A DNA stretch of 64,000 nt from Pelolinea sp. (GTDB lineage Bacteria > Chloroflexota > Anaerolineae > Anaerolineales > Anaerolineaceae): the NCBI GenBank assembly GCA_012797975.1, contig JAAZOD010000031.1, positions 1 to 64,000 on the forward strand. Reading direction: 5' to 3'. Positions within the stretch are counted from its first letter, which is position 1. The number at the start of each line of letters is the position of its first letter. The notes under the pieces are model-generated. The model had not been told where the DNA came from, did no database searches, and saw only the letters and a list, made by a program, of their open reading frames with translations. A program made the position numbers and the translations under genes. Positions 55,998-64,000 of this stretch are shown here, in pieces.

Positions 55998-57200
55998 ATG
56001 ACCGCATCTCAACCTAACCCATTTGAAATCTTAAAATCCAGCATCCTCAGCCGCCCGCGCATGATGGGCACGGATGGCGAGCAAGAAACCCATGTTTTCC
56101 TGATCGATTTCCTCAGCAAGCACAAGTTGAACCCCTATTCCGAAGAGATCGAATGGTCCACCGCTTTTATGGAAGGACGCAAGCTTCTGTATGCTTTCAT
56201 GAGTCTGTTTGTGATGCTGATCAACCTGTGCCTGCGCCTGTCTTCGCCATGGAACAGCATCCTCCCCGGGGTGTTGGCCATTCTTTCCATCATCACTCTG
56301 GTGGTAGGAATGAAAGGGCTTACCGACGACAAATATCAAGCGGTTGGAAAAACCTTCAAGGGGCAGAATGTGCTGTGCGACATTGAGCCGCAGCACAAGA
56401 AGGATAACACCCCTGTCATCTATTTCACCGCCCACTCCGACAGCATCTCCTCCAAGCATCCAAAATTGAACACGCTCGCCATGCTGGGCATGCTGCTGGG
56501 ATTTCTGATCACCATTTCGCTCACCCTTGCCAGCACAGTTCTGCACTGGACATCTCCGCAAACCGCTGCGATCCAGACCCTCACCCTCATCATCCTGATC
56601 AGCAGCATGATCAACCTGCTGTGCACTGCTTTTGTATACACCACAAAGCACGTGAACAGCGGTCCGGGTGCGGTTGACAATGGCAGCGGTTCCGCCATCC
56701 TGCTGTGCCTGGCAGCCCACTTTCGGGAACATCCCTTGATGAACACACGCCTGAAATTCATCTGGTGCACCGCGGAGGAATGGGGCCTGTACGGTTCCAA
56801 GGGTTATGTCAAAGCGCATCGAGAGGAGATCGCCGCCCAACGCGAGCGCAGCCGCCTCATCAATGTGGATATGGTCGGGTCGGAACTGGCATATCTGAAA
56901 AAATACGGTTTTCCGTTCCAAAAACCGCTCAACAAGACCTTGAACACGTTAATCGCACAGACCGCCAGCGAGGCCGGCATCGCAGCGCGCCCGTTCAATT
57001 CGGTGATCGGCAGCAACAGCGACCATGCTCCCTTCCACAAAGAAAAGGTAGAAGTATGTTTCTTCCTTGCCAATAAAGATTCCAAGATCATCCACAGCCC
57101 GCAGGATACCATCGCGAAGGTGAAACCGGAGAAACTGGCGGATGCGGTGAGTTTGATCGAACGGTTGGCGGAAAAGATCGACGTTGACTGGGACAAATGA
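55998..57200 (+). CDS. M28-family membrane metallopeptidase
   Basis: 400 residues. Zinc-aminopeptidase motifs in order: TAHSDS (His, Asp), GAVDNGSGSAILL (bridging Asp), TAEEWGLYGS (catalytic Glu and ligand), VDMVGS (Asp) and SNSDHAPF (last His). Two pairs of membrane helices are inserted, at about 67-110 before the first ligand and 158-208 between the first and second ligands. The active-site domain is therefore tethered at several points. No signal peptide; the side of the membrane facing the active site is not clear. Substrate unknown. Confidence 0.87.
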   Translation: MTASQPNPFEILKSSILSRPRMMGTDGEQETHVFLIDFLSKHKLNPYSEEIEWSTAFMEGRKLLYAFMSLFVMLINLCLRLSSPWNSILPGVLAILSIITLVVGMKGLTDDKYQAVGKTFKGQNVLCDIEPQHKKDNTPVIYFTAHSDSISSKHPKLNTLAMLGMLLGFLITISLTLASTVLHWTSPQTAAIQTLTLIILISSMINLLCTAFVYTTKHVNSGPGAVDNGSGSAILLCLAAHFREHPLMNTRLKFIWCTAEEWGLYGSKGYVKAHREEIAAQRERSRLINVDMVGSELAYLKKYGFPFQKPLNKTLNTLIAQTASEAGIAARPFNSVIGSNSDHAPFHKEKVEVCFFLANKDSKIIHSPQDTIAKVKPEKLADAVSLIERLAEKIDVDWDK

Positions 57201-57249
57201 CCTTGATTGTCTCATTTTTATATATTGTTTGGAGGTCGGTTTTTTCACT

Positions 57250-57470
57250 GCGACTGGTTCTTTGATTGAACAGGTGGGTGACCAATGCTTCGCTGGCGCT
57301 TAGAATGACCGGCGTTTTGAGGGCGTTTCTTGTTTGCTGCGACCGATTTTGGAACTTGACAGGTGGGTGACCAATGTTTCGCTTACGCTCAACATGACAT
57401 CTTTTTATTGCGACTGGTCATGGAGTTTGACAGGCGGGCGACCAATGCTTTGCTGGCGCTCAGCATGACA
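57250..57470. repeat. Three 61-bp direct repeats in a non-coding stretch
   Basis: Copies at 57250-57310, 57339-57399 and 57410-57470, each exactly 61 bp, beginning TGCGAC and ending ATGAC, with a shared core CAGGTGGGTGACCAATG followed by TTCGCTGGCGCT (variants in each copy). Spacers are 28 and 10 bp of unrelated sequence. On the minus strand the units read GTCATGCTGAGCG...AGCAAAGCATTGGTC, which resembles the dispersed 'TCATGCTGAGCG...GAAGCAT' intergenic repeats known from several phyla. The whole gap 57201-57560 otherwise contains only the promoter of the next gene. Confidence 0.8.
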
Positions 57471-57543
57471 AATCCAGTCGAAAAATGGAATGCCGGTTGC
57501 GATAAAGCAATCATATAATCACCCGAAGGATCTTCATATTTCG

Positions 57544-57552
57544 TGCTACAAT
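57544..57552 (+). promoter_or_regulatory. Extended -10 promoter for a leaderless RNHCP mRNA
   Basis: TGC plus TACAAT (57547-57552), 8 bp before the GTG at 57561. A second TATAAT lies at 57515-57520. No Shine-Dalgarno sequence before the GTG. Confidence 0.5.
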
Positions 57553-57560
57553 AACGTTTC

Positions 57561-58045
57561 GTGTATAAATCTAATCGCAATCACGGTAAAGATTTTCTCA
57601 TCGTCAGACATCCTTCCGATGTCTGAATTGCCATACCATCATTTCAAATAATCCATTAGGTACAAAACACCGGAATCACTGTCCAATGTGTTTGTGGTCC
57701 AAACATCTTGACCTGTATATTCCCGGTGACAGAAGATCGAATTGCGGATCGCGCATGAAACCGATCGGATTGGCTTTTAAAAAGTCGAATTCATATTCAG
57801 AACAAACCAACGGTGAAATAATGATCGTTCATCAATGTTTGAATTGCGGAAAAATCGCGGCCAACAGGATCGCAGGCGATGATGATTCTTTTGCTATCCT
57901 TGCTGCATTCAACGCTTCATTGACAACCGATGCAGCAATAGCTATCCAGACAATGAATTTACCGATCCATTTGCTGACCATCGAGGATAAGGAAAAAGTC
58001 CTCAGAAGCTTGTTTGGAAACAATTATTCCAAATTCATTGACTAG
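57561..58045 (+). pseudogene. RNHCP-domain zinc-binding protein gene with a -1 frameshift near the 5' end
   Basis: The downstream frame, read upstream of its first ATG (57686), continues as FRCLNCHTI ... PLGTKHRNHCPMCLWSKHLD, then PGDRRSNCG, IVHQCLNCGK and NRIAGDD. This is the complete RNHCP domain with its Cys pairs. That frame has no start codon and is closed by TAA at 57588-57590. The other frame starts at GTG 57561, encodes VYKSNRNHGKDF and reaches TGA 57 bases further. The two join if the T run at 57593-57596 is read with a -1 shift (GKDF-SHRQTSFRC). This could be a lost T in a homopolymer, a sequencing error, a real pseudogene or ribosomal slippage. The function of RNHCP proteins is unknown. 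Confidence 0.75.
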
Positions 58046-58081
58046 ATCCACTCGTATTGGAACAAAAGACCATTCAAGTAC

Positions 58082-58111
58082 GAAAAGAGCGATGGGTCCA
58101 TCGCTCTTTTC
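58082..58111. terminator. Bidirectional terminator between RNHCP and phosphatase-like genes
   Basis: Near-perfect 14-bp palindrome GAAAAGAGCGATGG (58082-58095) with 58098-58111, A-rich on one side and T-rich on the other, between converging genes. Confidence 0.85.
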
Positions 58112-58124
58112 AGTGTCTTCTATT

Positions 58125-59759
58125 TTATGCTTTCTTTTTAACACCCGCGACCAATGCCGATAGACCCGTCAACAGCAACCCAAAGACCGCCACAAACATG
58201 CTCTGTAATATGGATAAAAAGCCGATAAACATGGAGCCAAACTCAGGCAGGGTCCAGGTTATCAGGATCCCATTGCGATACAGGTTCCACAAGATCGGCA
58301 GGAAGAGCATGTAGAGCAGGATGAAAAGAAAATCGATGCTGGTTTGAGCAGCGGTACGAGAACCTTCCCTAAACCCTTTGACCCACAGCATGCTGACCAG
58401 CCAGCCGATCAGCAGTCCGATCCCCATATCCTGTGCAGCGCACAAGATGAAAGCATTTGCGTCTGCCATGGAACTGAGCGTATAGGTATTTCCCTGAACG
58501 ACCGCATACAGCAAATGAAATACCAGAATGGCAACAAGCGCACCCAACCCATACTTTGGCAGATTGCGATCTTTCTTGCGATAGATGAAATAACCAGGAA
58601 GGAGAACCAGCAGCACTGTGACCACCAGGCGGAAGATGCGTTCCCTGGCCAAGCGCTGCGACCGGATGGTTTGCATGGCCGTTGCAGCCGAGCCCGTTCC
58701 ATCCACTTGAAAGCCATCCACACCCATGGCCGTCTGATACTTCTGCAGCAGTTGTTCTTGTTGAAGCTGCTGCAATTCATTGAACGCTTCTTCTTGTTCA
58801 CCGGTAAACGCAAGCATCTCGGTCAATGCGCGCCCCTGATTGCTGGCAGGGATGCTGGTTCCGAGCAACGCCGCCAGTGTCGGAGCGATATCCACCATCT
58901 CAATATCCGCATACTGCCCGGGCACCACGCCGGCACCCAGCATCACAAAGGGTTCCAACATGGTAATGGGCTCTGTCCCTCCATGGCCGCCTGCATCGAT
59001 CTGCCCATGGTCGGAGATCACCAACAGGGTATCTTTTTCAAGATCAAGCCCTGCAGTGATGGTTTGCAGCATAGCATCCACCCGTCTGGCGGCGGCCGCC
59101 CAGTCCTCGCCCAGCGGTCCGCCCTGGTGATGACCGGCATAATCCACCTGATCCAGATGGATGAGAACAAGCTGGTACTGCGCATCCTGCAGCCAGGGAA
59201 CAGCAGCCCCCAGCACATCCATATCCGCGGCGCTGTCTTCCCCGGGAGTATAAAAACCTTCGTCCACACCCGAGTTGGCCAGCATCTGTTCAAACCAGGA
59301 GAAGCCGGAGACTGCCGTTTTAATTCCTGCCCGATCGGCAGCCGCGAAAATATCATCCTGGGTAAATGTGCGCACGCTATCATCATCCGGCGGATTGGCC
59401 GGCTGGCTGTCGTTGATGTCGGGCCAGGCACCGCTAAGAACGGTCGCCCAGCCGGGATCAGAATAAGAAGGCGGCTGGCTGTGCATGGTGGCCACAGCCG
59501 CGTTCTGGCGCAGCTTGTTCAGGTACGGCATCACCTGTACATCCAGCGAAGTATCCTCGCGCAGCGCATCCACCAGCACGACCACCACCCGCCGGCTGAG
59601 AGCCGAGCCGCTCGCATCCCCTGCCAGCGGCGGATCGCCAGCCAAAGGAGAGCGGAAATTCATGAGGGAATCCATGACCGCATTCGCTAAAAAGTAGGCA
59701 CCCAGCGCAATAAGCAACAGCGCAGTTATTCCCATCCATAATCTGGTTTTATTTTTCAT
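58125..59759 (-). CDS. Alkaline-phosphatase-superfamily (type I phosphodiesterase) membrane protein
   Basis: 544 residues from ATG 59759 (GAAGGA upstream; an earlier in-frame codon at 59822 is rejected). An N-terminal anchor (about 9-28) is followed by a Gly/Pro-rich linker with two SPLAGDPPLAGD-like repeats. The superfamily core has VVVVLVDALREDT (metal Asp), SDPGWATVLSG (nucleophile region), HLDQVDYAGHHQG and ISDHGQIDAGGHGG. Four or five helices at the C-terminus (from about 385) follow. Relatives cleave phosphodiesters or transfer phospho-head groups onto lipid-linked sugars, as in GPI synthesis. That makes envelope work likely, but the substrate is unknown. Confidence 0.85.
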   Translation of the reverse strand: MKNKTRLWMGITALLLIALGAYFLANAVMDSLMNFRSPLAGDPPLAGDASGSALSRRVVVVLVDALREDTSLDVQVMPYLNKLRQNAAVATMHSQPPSYSDPGWATVLSGAWPDINDSQPANPPDDDSVRTFTQDDIFAAADRAGIKTAVSGFSWFEQMLANSGVDEGFYTPGEDSAADMDVLGAAVPWLQDAQYQLVLIHLDQVDYAGHHQGGPLGEDWAAAARRVDAMLQTITAGLDLEKDTLLVISDHGQIDAGGHGGTEPITMLEPFVMLGAGVVPGQYADIEMVDIAPTLAALLGTSIPASNQGRALTEMLAFTGEQEEAFNELQQLQQEQLLQKYQTAMGVDGFQVDGTGSAATAMQTIRSQRLARERIFRLVVTVLLVLLPGYFIYRKKDRNLPKYGLGALVAILVFHLLYAVVQGNTYTLSSMADANAFILCAAQDMGIGLLIGWLVSMLWVKGFREGSRTAAQTSIDFLFILLYMLFLPILWNLYRNGILITWTLPEFGSMFIGFLSILQSMFVAVFGLLLTGLSALVAGVKKKA

Positions 59760-59875
59760 AGAATCCTTCTTCTCTTTAAATGATCGATCTGCCAGGCATG
59801 GATGAACGATAGCCCTCGTCAAGATTTCAGTTCATCATGGTAGTGGATTATTATACTGAAAAAGTGCAATGAATT

Positions 59876-60556
59876 CTACAAATCCATTCTTTGGCGGGCT
59901 TTTTGCCAAACCTCATCGAACATGGAGGCGGTCAGCCGACCGGTCTGGGTATTCTGCCGGCTGGGGTGATAGGATGCCAACAGCCAGGGCAGGCCAGAAA
60001 ATTCAAACAAAACGCCATGCGCAAAGACAGGCCTCTTTGAGAAATGGCAGCCATACTGCTTGCGGTAAACCTCCAACAGCCGATCAAAGGCAATGCTGCC
60101 CAGCGCCACAAAACCCTGCAAGCGGGGCAATAACCCAATCTCGCGCAACAGATACGGCCGGCAGGTTTCGATCTCGGCACCGGTCGGTTTATTTTGCGGA
60201 GGTGCACAGCGAGCGACAGCGGTGATGAACAAATTATTCAACTGAAGCCCATCTCCGATGGCCAAAGAAGCCGGCCGGTTACAGAAACCGGCCCGATAGA
60301 GAGCCGGATACAAAAAATTCCCCGAGGCATCCCCGGTGAACATGCGCCCGGTGCGGTTGGAACCGTGCGCCCCCGGCGCCAATCCCACCACCATCACCTG
60401 TGCAGCGTGATCGCCAAAGCCCGGCACCGGCTTTCCCCAATATTCGCAGAAGCGATAAGCGGCTTTCTTTTCCTGTGCCACCCGTTCGCGCCAAGCCACC
60501 AGCCGCGGACACTTCCGGCAGGCGATCAACTCTTTTTCGTGCATTTCCCAATCCAT
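59876..60556 (-). CDS. udgB: Family 5 uracil-DNA glycosylase (UdgB type)
   Basis: 226 residues from ATG 60556 (4 bp after the queA stop); an ATG at 60544 is the alternative. The N-terminal Cys pair (IACRKCPRL) belongs to an Fe-S cluster with later Cys residues. Motif 1 VGLAPGAHGSNRTGRMFTGD and the C-terminal motif SYHPSRQNTQTGRLT are typical of family 5 (UDGb), which lacks the usual catalytic Asp/Asn in motif 1. It removes uracil and other deaminated bases from DNA. It is last in the ruvB-queA-udgB run. Confidence 0.9.
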   Translation of the reverse strand: MDWEMHEKELIACRKCPRLVAWRERVAQEKKAAYRFCEYWGKPVPGFGDHAAQVMVVGLAPGAHGSNRTGRMFTGDASGNFLYPALYRAGFCNRPASLAIGDGLQLNNLFITAVARCAPPQNKPTGAEIETCRPYLLREIGLLPRLQGFVALGSIAFDRLLEVYRKQYGCHFSKRPVFAHGVLFEFSGLPWLLASYHPSRQNTQTGRLTASMFDEVWQKARQRMDL

Positions 60557-60560
60557 ATTT

Positions 60561-61580
60561 TCACCGGATGAACATGGCATCACCAAAGGAATAGAAACGG
60601 TAGTGTTCCTGTTTGGCAACCTCATAGGCATGGCGGATATTCCCCCACCCCGCAAACGCGCTCACCAGCATGATGAGCGTGGATTTGGGTAAATGAAAAT
60701 TGGTGATCATTGCATCGACCACATGAAATGGATGACCCGGCAGGATGAACAGATCGGTCATGCCCTCATAAGCGCGAATGACCTCGTGCGGGGGCACATC
60801 CCGCGCCGCTGATTCGAGAGTGCGCACAGAGGTGGTGCCCACCGCGATCACCCGCCCGCCGGCCTGTTTGGTCGCCCGGATGCAGTTCGCTGTCTCCTCG
60901 CTCACCTGGCACCATTCACAGTGAATGTGATGATCTTCCACATTTTCTTCATTCACCGGAGCAAAGGTATCCAGTCCAACATGCAGCAGCACTTCTGTGA
61001 ATTGGACGCCCTGTGCTTTTAAACTTCGGATAAGCTGTTCGGTAAAATGCAATCCTGCCGTCGGGGCAGCCGCCGAACCAGCCACTTCGCTATAAATGGT
61101 CTGGTATCGTTCAGGGTTGAGCAATTTTTCATGGATATAGGGAGGGAGCGGTGTATTCCCGATGGCGGGCAGGAAACTCTCCACCGGCTGCGCAAACCGA
61201 ATAGTGCGGTTCGCCCCATCCTCCTCCGCCAGGATCTCCACCTCCGGCCCATCGTCAATGGTCAGATGCATGCCGGCCTTCAAGCGCTTGCCGCCCAGCA
61301 TGGCCAGCCAGGTATCATCGCCATTCTTGCGCAGCAACAAAATCTCCACTTTCCCGCCGGTGGGTTTGCGGGCATAAATGCGAGCCGGGATGACACGTGT
61401 TTTGTTCAGCACCAGCAGATCGCCAGGGTTCAAAAAATCGCCGATCTCGTGAAAAATGGAATGGGTGATGCTGCCGTCGGCGCGCGAAAGCACCAACAGC
61501 CTGGAAGCATCGCGCGGTTCCAAGGGGGTCTGGGCAATATACTCCACGGGGAGTTCGTAATCAAAATCCTGGGTTTTCAC
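60561..61580 (-). CDS. queA: tRNA preQ1(34) S-adenosylmethionine ribosyltransferase-isomerase
   Basis: 339 residues. [27 protein letters not shown] at the start, [25 protein letters not shown] and [10 protein letters not shown] are diagnostic. It transfers the ribosyl part of SAM to preQ1 in tRNA, giving epoxyqueuosine, the substrate of QueG (encoded at 39-40 kb). Its start overlaps the ruvB stop by 4 bp. Confidence 0.97.
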   Translation of the reverse strand: MKTQDFDYELPVEYIAQTPLEPRDASRLLVLSRADGSITHSIFHEIGDFLNPGDLLVLNKTRVIPARIYARKPTGGKVEILLLRKNGDDTWLAMLGGKRLKAGMHLTIDDGPEVEILAEEDGANRTIRFAQPVESFLPAIGNTPLPPYIHEKLLNPERYQTIYSEVAGSAAAPTAGLHFTEQLIRSLKAQGVQFTEVLLHVGLDTFAPVNEENVEDHHIHCEWCQVSEETANCIRATKQAGGRVIAVGTTSVRTLESAARDVPPHEVIRAYEGMTDLFILPGHPFHVVDAMITNFHLPKSTLIMLVSAFAGWGNIRHAYEVAKQEHYRFYSFGDAMFIR

Positions 61581-62611
61581 GATGGGATCAAACTCGGTTG
61601 AGAAGGATTATCGGGAAAAGTGTATCCCAAATGTTCATACGCCAGTTGGGTGGCACATCTGCCCTGCGGCGTGCGGCTGAGGAAACCGATCTGCAACAAA
61701 TACGGTTCCACCACATCCATAATGGTATCGGCTTCTTCACTGATGGAAGCGGCGATGGTGCTCAACCCCACCGGCCCGCCGTTGTATTTTTTAATGATGG
61801 TCTCCAGCACCATGCGGTCGATCTCATCCAGCCCCAACGCGTCAATGCTCAACAAGCTCATGGCTTCGCTGGCCGCTTCACGGGTAATCGTACCCGAAGC
61901 GCGCACCTGGGCATAATCGCGCACCCTGCGCAGCAAACGCAGCGCCACGCGCGGGGTACCGCGCGAGCGGCGGGCGATCTCCTCCACCCCCTTTTCATCC
62001 GCCTGGATATGCAGGCGCTCCGCAGCGTTCAGCACAATATACTTAAGCGCATTAGGATCGTAGTAATCCAAGCGGTAAATGGCTCCAAAGCGCGTGCGCA
62101 ACGGGGAACTGATCAGCGCCAGGCGTGTGGTGGCTCCGATGACAGTAAAACGGGGCAGTTTCAGGCGGATGGAACGCGCGGAAGGGCCTTTTCCGATGAT
62201 GATGTCCAGCGCAAAATCCTCCATGGCGGGGTAGAGCACTTCTTCCACCGCTTTCCCCAAGCGATGAATCTCATCGATAAACAGAATATCCCCACCGTTC
62301 AGATTGGAAAGGATGGCAGCCAGGTCTCCCGGCCGTTCAATGGCAGGCCCGGAGGAAACCTTGATGTTGACCCCCATCTCGTTCGCCAGCACATGCGCCA
62401 GGGTAGTCTTTCCCAACCCGGGAGGACCGTAGAAGAGCACATGATCGAGCGCATCGTTGCGCTGCTGGGCCGCCTTGATAAGGATCTGCAGATTCTCGAT
62501 GACCTGGTTCTGTCCGATGACATCTTTCAGAAAGCGCGGGCGCAGCGCATTATCGAGCTGTTCGCCCTCTTCCGGCTGTGGATCGATGATTCTGGGTGGT
62601 TCTGCATTCAT
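61577..62611 (-). CDS. ruvB: Holliday junction branch-migration ATPase RuvB
   Basis: 344 residues from ATG 62611. [11 protein letters not shown], Walker [12 protein letters not shown], Walker [10 protein letters not shown], sensor GATTR and the winged-helix C-terminus ([10 protein letters not shown]) are in place. A longer frame to 62773 would add 54 unrelated residues and cross the divergent promoter region. The chosen ATG lies 7 bp after TATAAT, so a leaderless mRNA is likely. ruvA and ruvC are not in the window. Confidence 0.96.
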   Translation of the reverse strand: MNAEPPRIIDPQPEEGEQLDNALRPRFLKDVIGQNQVIENLQILIKAAQQRNDALDHVLFYGPPGLGKTTLAHVLANEMGVNIKVSSGPAIERPGDLAAILSNLNGGDILFIDEIHRLGKAVEEVLYPAMEDFALDIIIGKGPSARSIRLKLPRFTVIGATTRLALISSPLRTRFGAIYRLDYYDPNALKYIVLNAAERLHIQADEKGVEEIARRSRGTPRVALRLLRRVRDYAQVRASGTITREAASEAMSLLSIDALGLDEIDRMVLETIIKKYNGGPVGLSTIAASISEEADTIMDVVEPYLLQIGFLSRTPQGRCATQLAYEHLGYTFPDNPSQPSLIPS

Positions 62612-62618
62612 AAAAAAG

Positions 62619-62624
62619 ATTATA
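62619..62624 (-). promoter_or_regulatory. -10 box for a leaderless ruvB operon mRNA
   Basis: TATAAT on the minus strand, with only 7 bases before the ruvB ATG and no ribosome binding site. The upp promoter (AT-rich TATTATATAG, about 62649-62658, plus strand) lies in the same 82-bp gap. Confidence 0.6.
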
Positions 62625-62693
62625 CCTTTGGTTATCAACCAATTTCTGATATTATATAGGTTTGTATGAAATAATTCTAATGGAGAATGGCTT

Positions 62694-63320
62694 ATGGATA
62701 ATGTTTTCGTTTCAAAGCATCCCCTGGTGCAGCATAAGCTGGCGAAACTGCGTAGCAAGGACACCGAACCCAAAAAGTTCCGCGAGCTGATCCGTGAGAT
62801 CGCCGGATTGCTGGCCTACGAAGCCACCCTCGACCTGGAACTTTCTCCCCAGGAAGTAACCACTCCTCTTGAAAAGATGAGTGGTTTTATTTTAAAGGAG
62901 AAGATAGGTCTAGTCCCCATCCTGCGCGCAGGCCTGGGAATGGTGGAAGGGGTGTGGGATCTGATGCCCTCATCGGAGGTGTGGCATATCGGTTTGTATC
63001 GCGATGAGAAAACGCTCAAACCGGTACAGTATTACAACAAGCTCCCGGTGGAGCCGCGCGTATCGGTATGCCTGATCCTCGACCCCATGCTGGCGACCGG
63101 TGGGTCAGCCACCGCCACCATCGACGTGTTGAAAAACTGGGGGGTGAAGCGCATCAAATTCGTCGGCATCATCGGCGCTCCCGAAGGGATCAAACTGGTA
63201 CACGACAACCATCCGGACGTTCCCATCCATCTGGCTGCCATTGACAGGCAGTTGAACGATCACGGTTACATCTTGCCCGGTTTGGGCGATGCGGGTGACC
63301 GCCAGTTTGGTACCGGATAA
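62694..63320 (+). CDS. upp: Uracil phosphoribosyltransferase
   Basis: 208 residues. [27 protein letters not shown] is the usual start, [15 protein letters not shown] and the PRPP loop [11 protein letters not shown] follow, and the C-terminus has [17 protein letters not shown]. It salvages uracil with PRPP to UMP. GGAG lies 8 bp before the ATG. A terminator follows directly. Confidence 0.97.
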   Translation: MDNVFVSKHPLVQHKLAKLRSKDTEPKKFRELIREIAGLLAYEATLDLELSPQEVTTPLEKMSGFILKEKIGLVPILRAGLGMVEGVWDLMPSSEVWHIGLYRDEKTLKPVQYYNKLPVEPRVSVCLILDPMLATGGSATATIDVLKNWGVKRIKFVGIIGAPEGIKLVHDNHPDVPIHLAAIDRQLNDHGYILPGLGDAGDRQFGTG

Positions 63321-63353
63321 AAAAACGGCTGATCTCTATCAGCCGTTTTTTAC
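63321..63353. terminator. Bidirectional intrinsic terminator, upp / tpiA
   Basis: 14-bp perfect stem AAAAAACGGCTGAT (63321-63334) with 63339-63352 and a 4-base loop, between converging genes. Confidence 0.9.
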
Positions 63354-63367
63354 TCTTTAAGGATGGA

Positions 63368-64000
63368 TCATTTTATTGAGCCCTGAGCGGCCTGGCAGAT
63401 CTGGATAAATTCATCCGCTTTCAGACTGGCCCCGCCCACCAGAGCGCCATCGATATCCGGCATGCCGAAGAACTCGGCCGCGTTGCTGCCCTTCACCGAT
63501 CCGCCGTACAAAATGCGGATCTGTTCTGCGCTTTCGCTGCCAAAGCGATCCGCCAAACTGCCGCGCACGATCTTGCCGATGATGTCTTCGGCCTGCTGGG
63601 AGGTGGCAGCTTTGCCGGTGCCGATGGCCCAGATGGGTTCATAGGCAATGACCAGCTTGACCGCATCTTCAGAGCTGAGATCCTTCAAACCCTCCAGCAC
63701 TTCGCGCTGGACGATCTCGGCGGTGCGGCCGGCCTCATTTTCCGTTATCGTTTCGCCGACACACACAATGGGGGTCAACCCCATTTTCAAAGCCGCTTTC
63801 ACTTTGGCATTCACGGTTTGATCCGTTTCCGCGAAGAACTGGCGCCGCTCGGAGTGACCCACGATGACGTAATCGCAGAACTCTTTCACCATGGCAGGCG
63901 CCACTTCACCGGTGAACGCACCGGATTCTTCCCAGTGCATGTTCTGTGCGCCCAATCCAATATCGGTTCCAGCGATCATTTGTGAAATGACCATCAGCGA
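63368..64000 (-). CDS. tpiA: Triosephosphate isomerase (N-terminus beyond the window)
   Basis: The 3' 211 codons of tpiA; the frame is open to the window edge, so the first 40 or so residues are missing. VIVGHSERR (catalytic His), AYEPIWAIGTGKAAT (catalytic Glu), ILYGGSVKGSN and DGALVGGASL are intact. Interconverts dihydroxyacetone phosphate and glyceraldehyde 3-phosphate. Confidence 0.95.
   Translation of the reverse strand, partial: SLMVISQMIAGTDIGLGAQNMHWEESGAFTGEVAPAMVKEFCDYVIVGHSERRQFFAETDQTVNAKVKAALKMGLTPIVCVGETITENEAGRTAEIVQREVLEGLKDLSSEDAVKLVIAYEPIWAIGTGKAATSQQAEDIIGKIVRGSLADRFGSESAEQIRILYGGSVKGSNAAEFFGMPDIDGALVGGASLKADEFIQICQAAQGSIK

Noticed and set aside
57250-57470. CRISPR array
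   Set aside because: Repeats are 61 bp and imperfect, spacers are 28 and 10 bp, and no cas gene is in the window.
58344-59690. 448-codon open frame on the plus strand
   Set aside because: Antisense to the phosphatase-superfamily gene, which has clear motifs; low-complexity, His/Gln-rich translation with no domain.
61598-62659. 353-codon open frame on the plus strand
   Set aside because: Antisense to ruvB, whose motifs are complete; the translation has no recognisable pattern.

Overview
The window looks like a piece of a Chloroflexota chromosome, most likely class Anaerolineae. This is inferred from gene content: two DUF2298 ('Chlor_Arch_YYY') membrane proteins, a mevalonate-kinase/isopentenyl-phosphate-kinase pair, a topoisomerase I with an extra N-terminal zinc ribbon, a LytR-CpsA-Psr protein, and lipoproteins with Pro/Thr-rich linkers. 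No 16S gene is present, so the placement is not proven. Coding density is high and operons are long. At least seven genes have a -10 box only 6-10 bases before the start codon, which suggests leaderless mRNAs.

Layout. 1-186: end of a transposase gene and an insertion-sequence end. 187-2256: proton-pumping pyrophosphatase. 2394-25803 (minus strand): a nearly gapless run of 13 genes. It begins with tlyA and lepA, continues through eight genes for a lipid-linked surface-glycan pathway (flippase-like protein, CDP-paratose-epimerase-like SDR, GT4 glycosyltransferase, methyltransferase, and four large multi-spanning proteins of GT39 and/or DUF2298 type), and ends with cmk, a C69 peptidase and a 1067-residue sensor kinase. 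25860-28492 (plus strand, divergent): decaprenyl-phosphate phosphoribosyltransferase-like UbiA protein, mevalonate kinase and isopentenyl phosphate kinase. greA follows.

29041-35825 (minus): rpsP-khpA-rimM-dprA-manC-topA and a membrane protein of unknown function. 36048-40303 (plus): degV, a DUF1015 protein, an M23 lipoprotein and queG. 40338-41624 (minus): LysM protein, DivIC/FtsB-like protein and tRNA-Leu(CAG). 41717-45131 (plus): 7-TM/GAF-like protein, LCP protein and a tyrosine-recombinase homologue that has lost its catalytic residues. 45124-48336 (minus): mutL-tilS. 48394-55034 (plus): HAD phosphatase, S41 protease, S1 protein, pyrG, eno and a small protein.

55035-58124 is a looser, repeat-bearing stretch. 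It holds a lipoprotein flanked by 43-bp direct repeats, an M28 peptidase, three 61-bp repeats and an RNHCP-family zinc-binding gene that appears frameshifted near its 5' end. 58125-62611 (minus): phosphatase-superfamily membrane protein, then ruvB-queA-udg. The window closes with upp (plus) and the 3' part of tpiA (minus).

The most interesting part is the divergent pair of operons around 25.8 kb. One arm makes isoprenoid precursor and a polyprenyl-phosphate sugar. The other encodes GT-C type membrane glycosyltransferases, which as a class use polyprenyl-phosphate sugars. They share a 56-bp intergenic region with back-to-back leaderless promoters. This may be an uncharacterised, archaeal-flavoured cell-surface glycosylation system centred on DUF2298.
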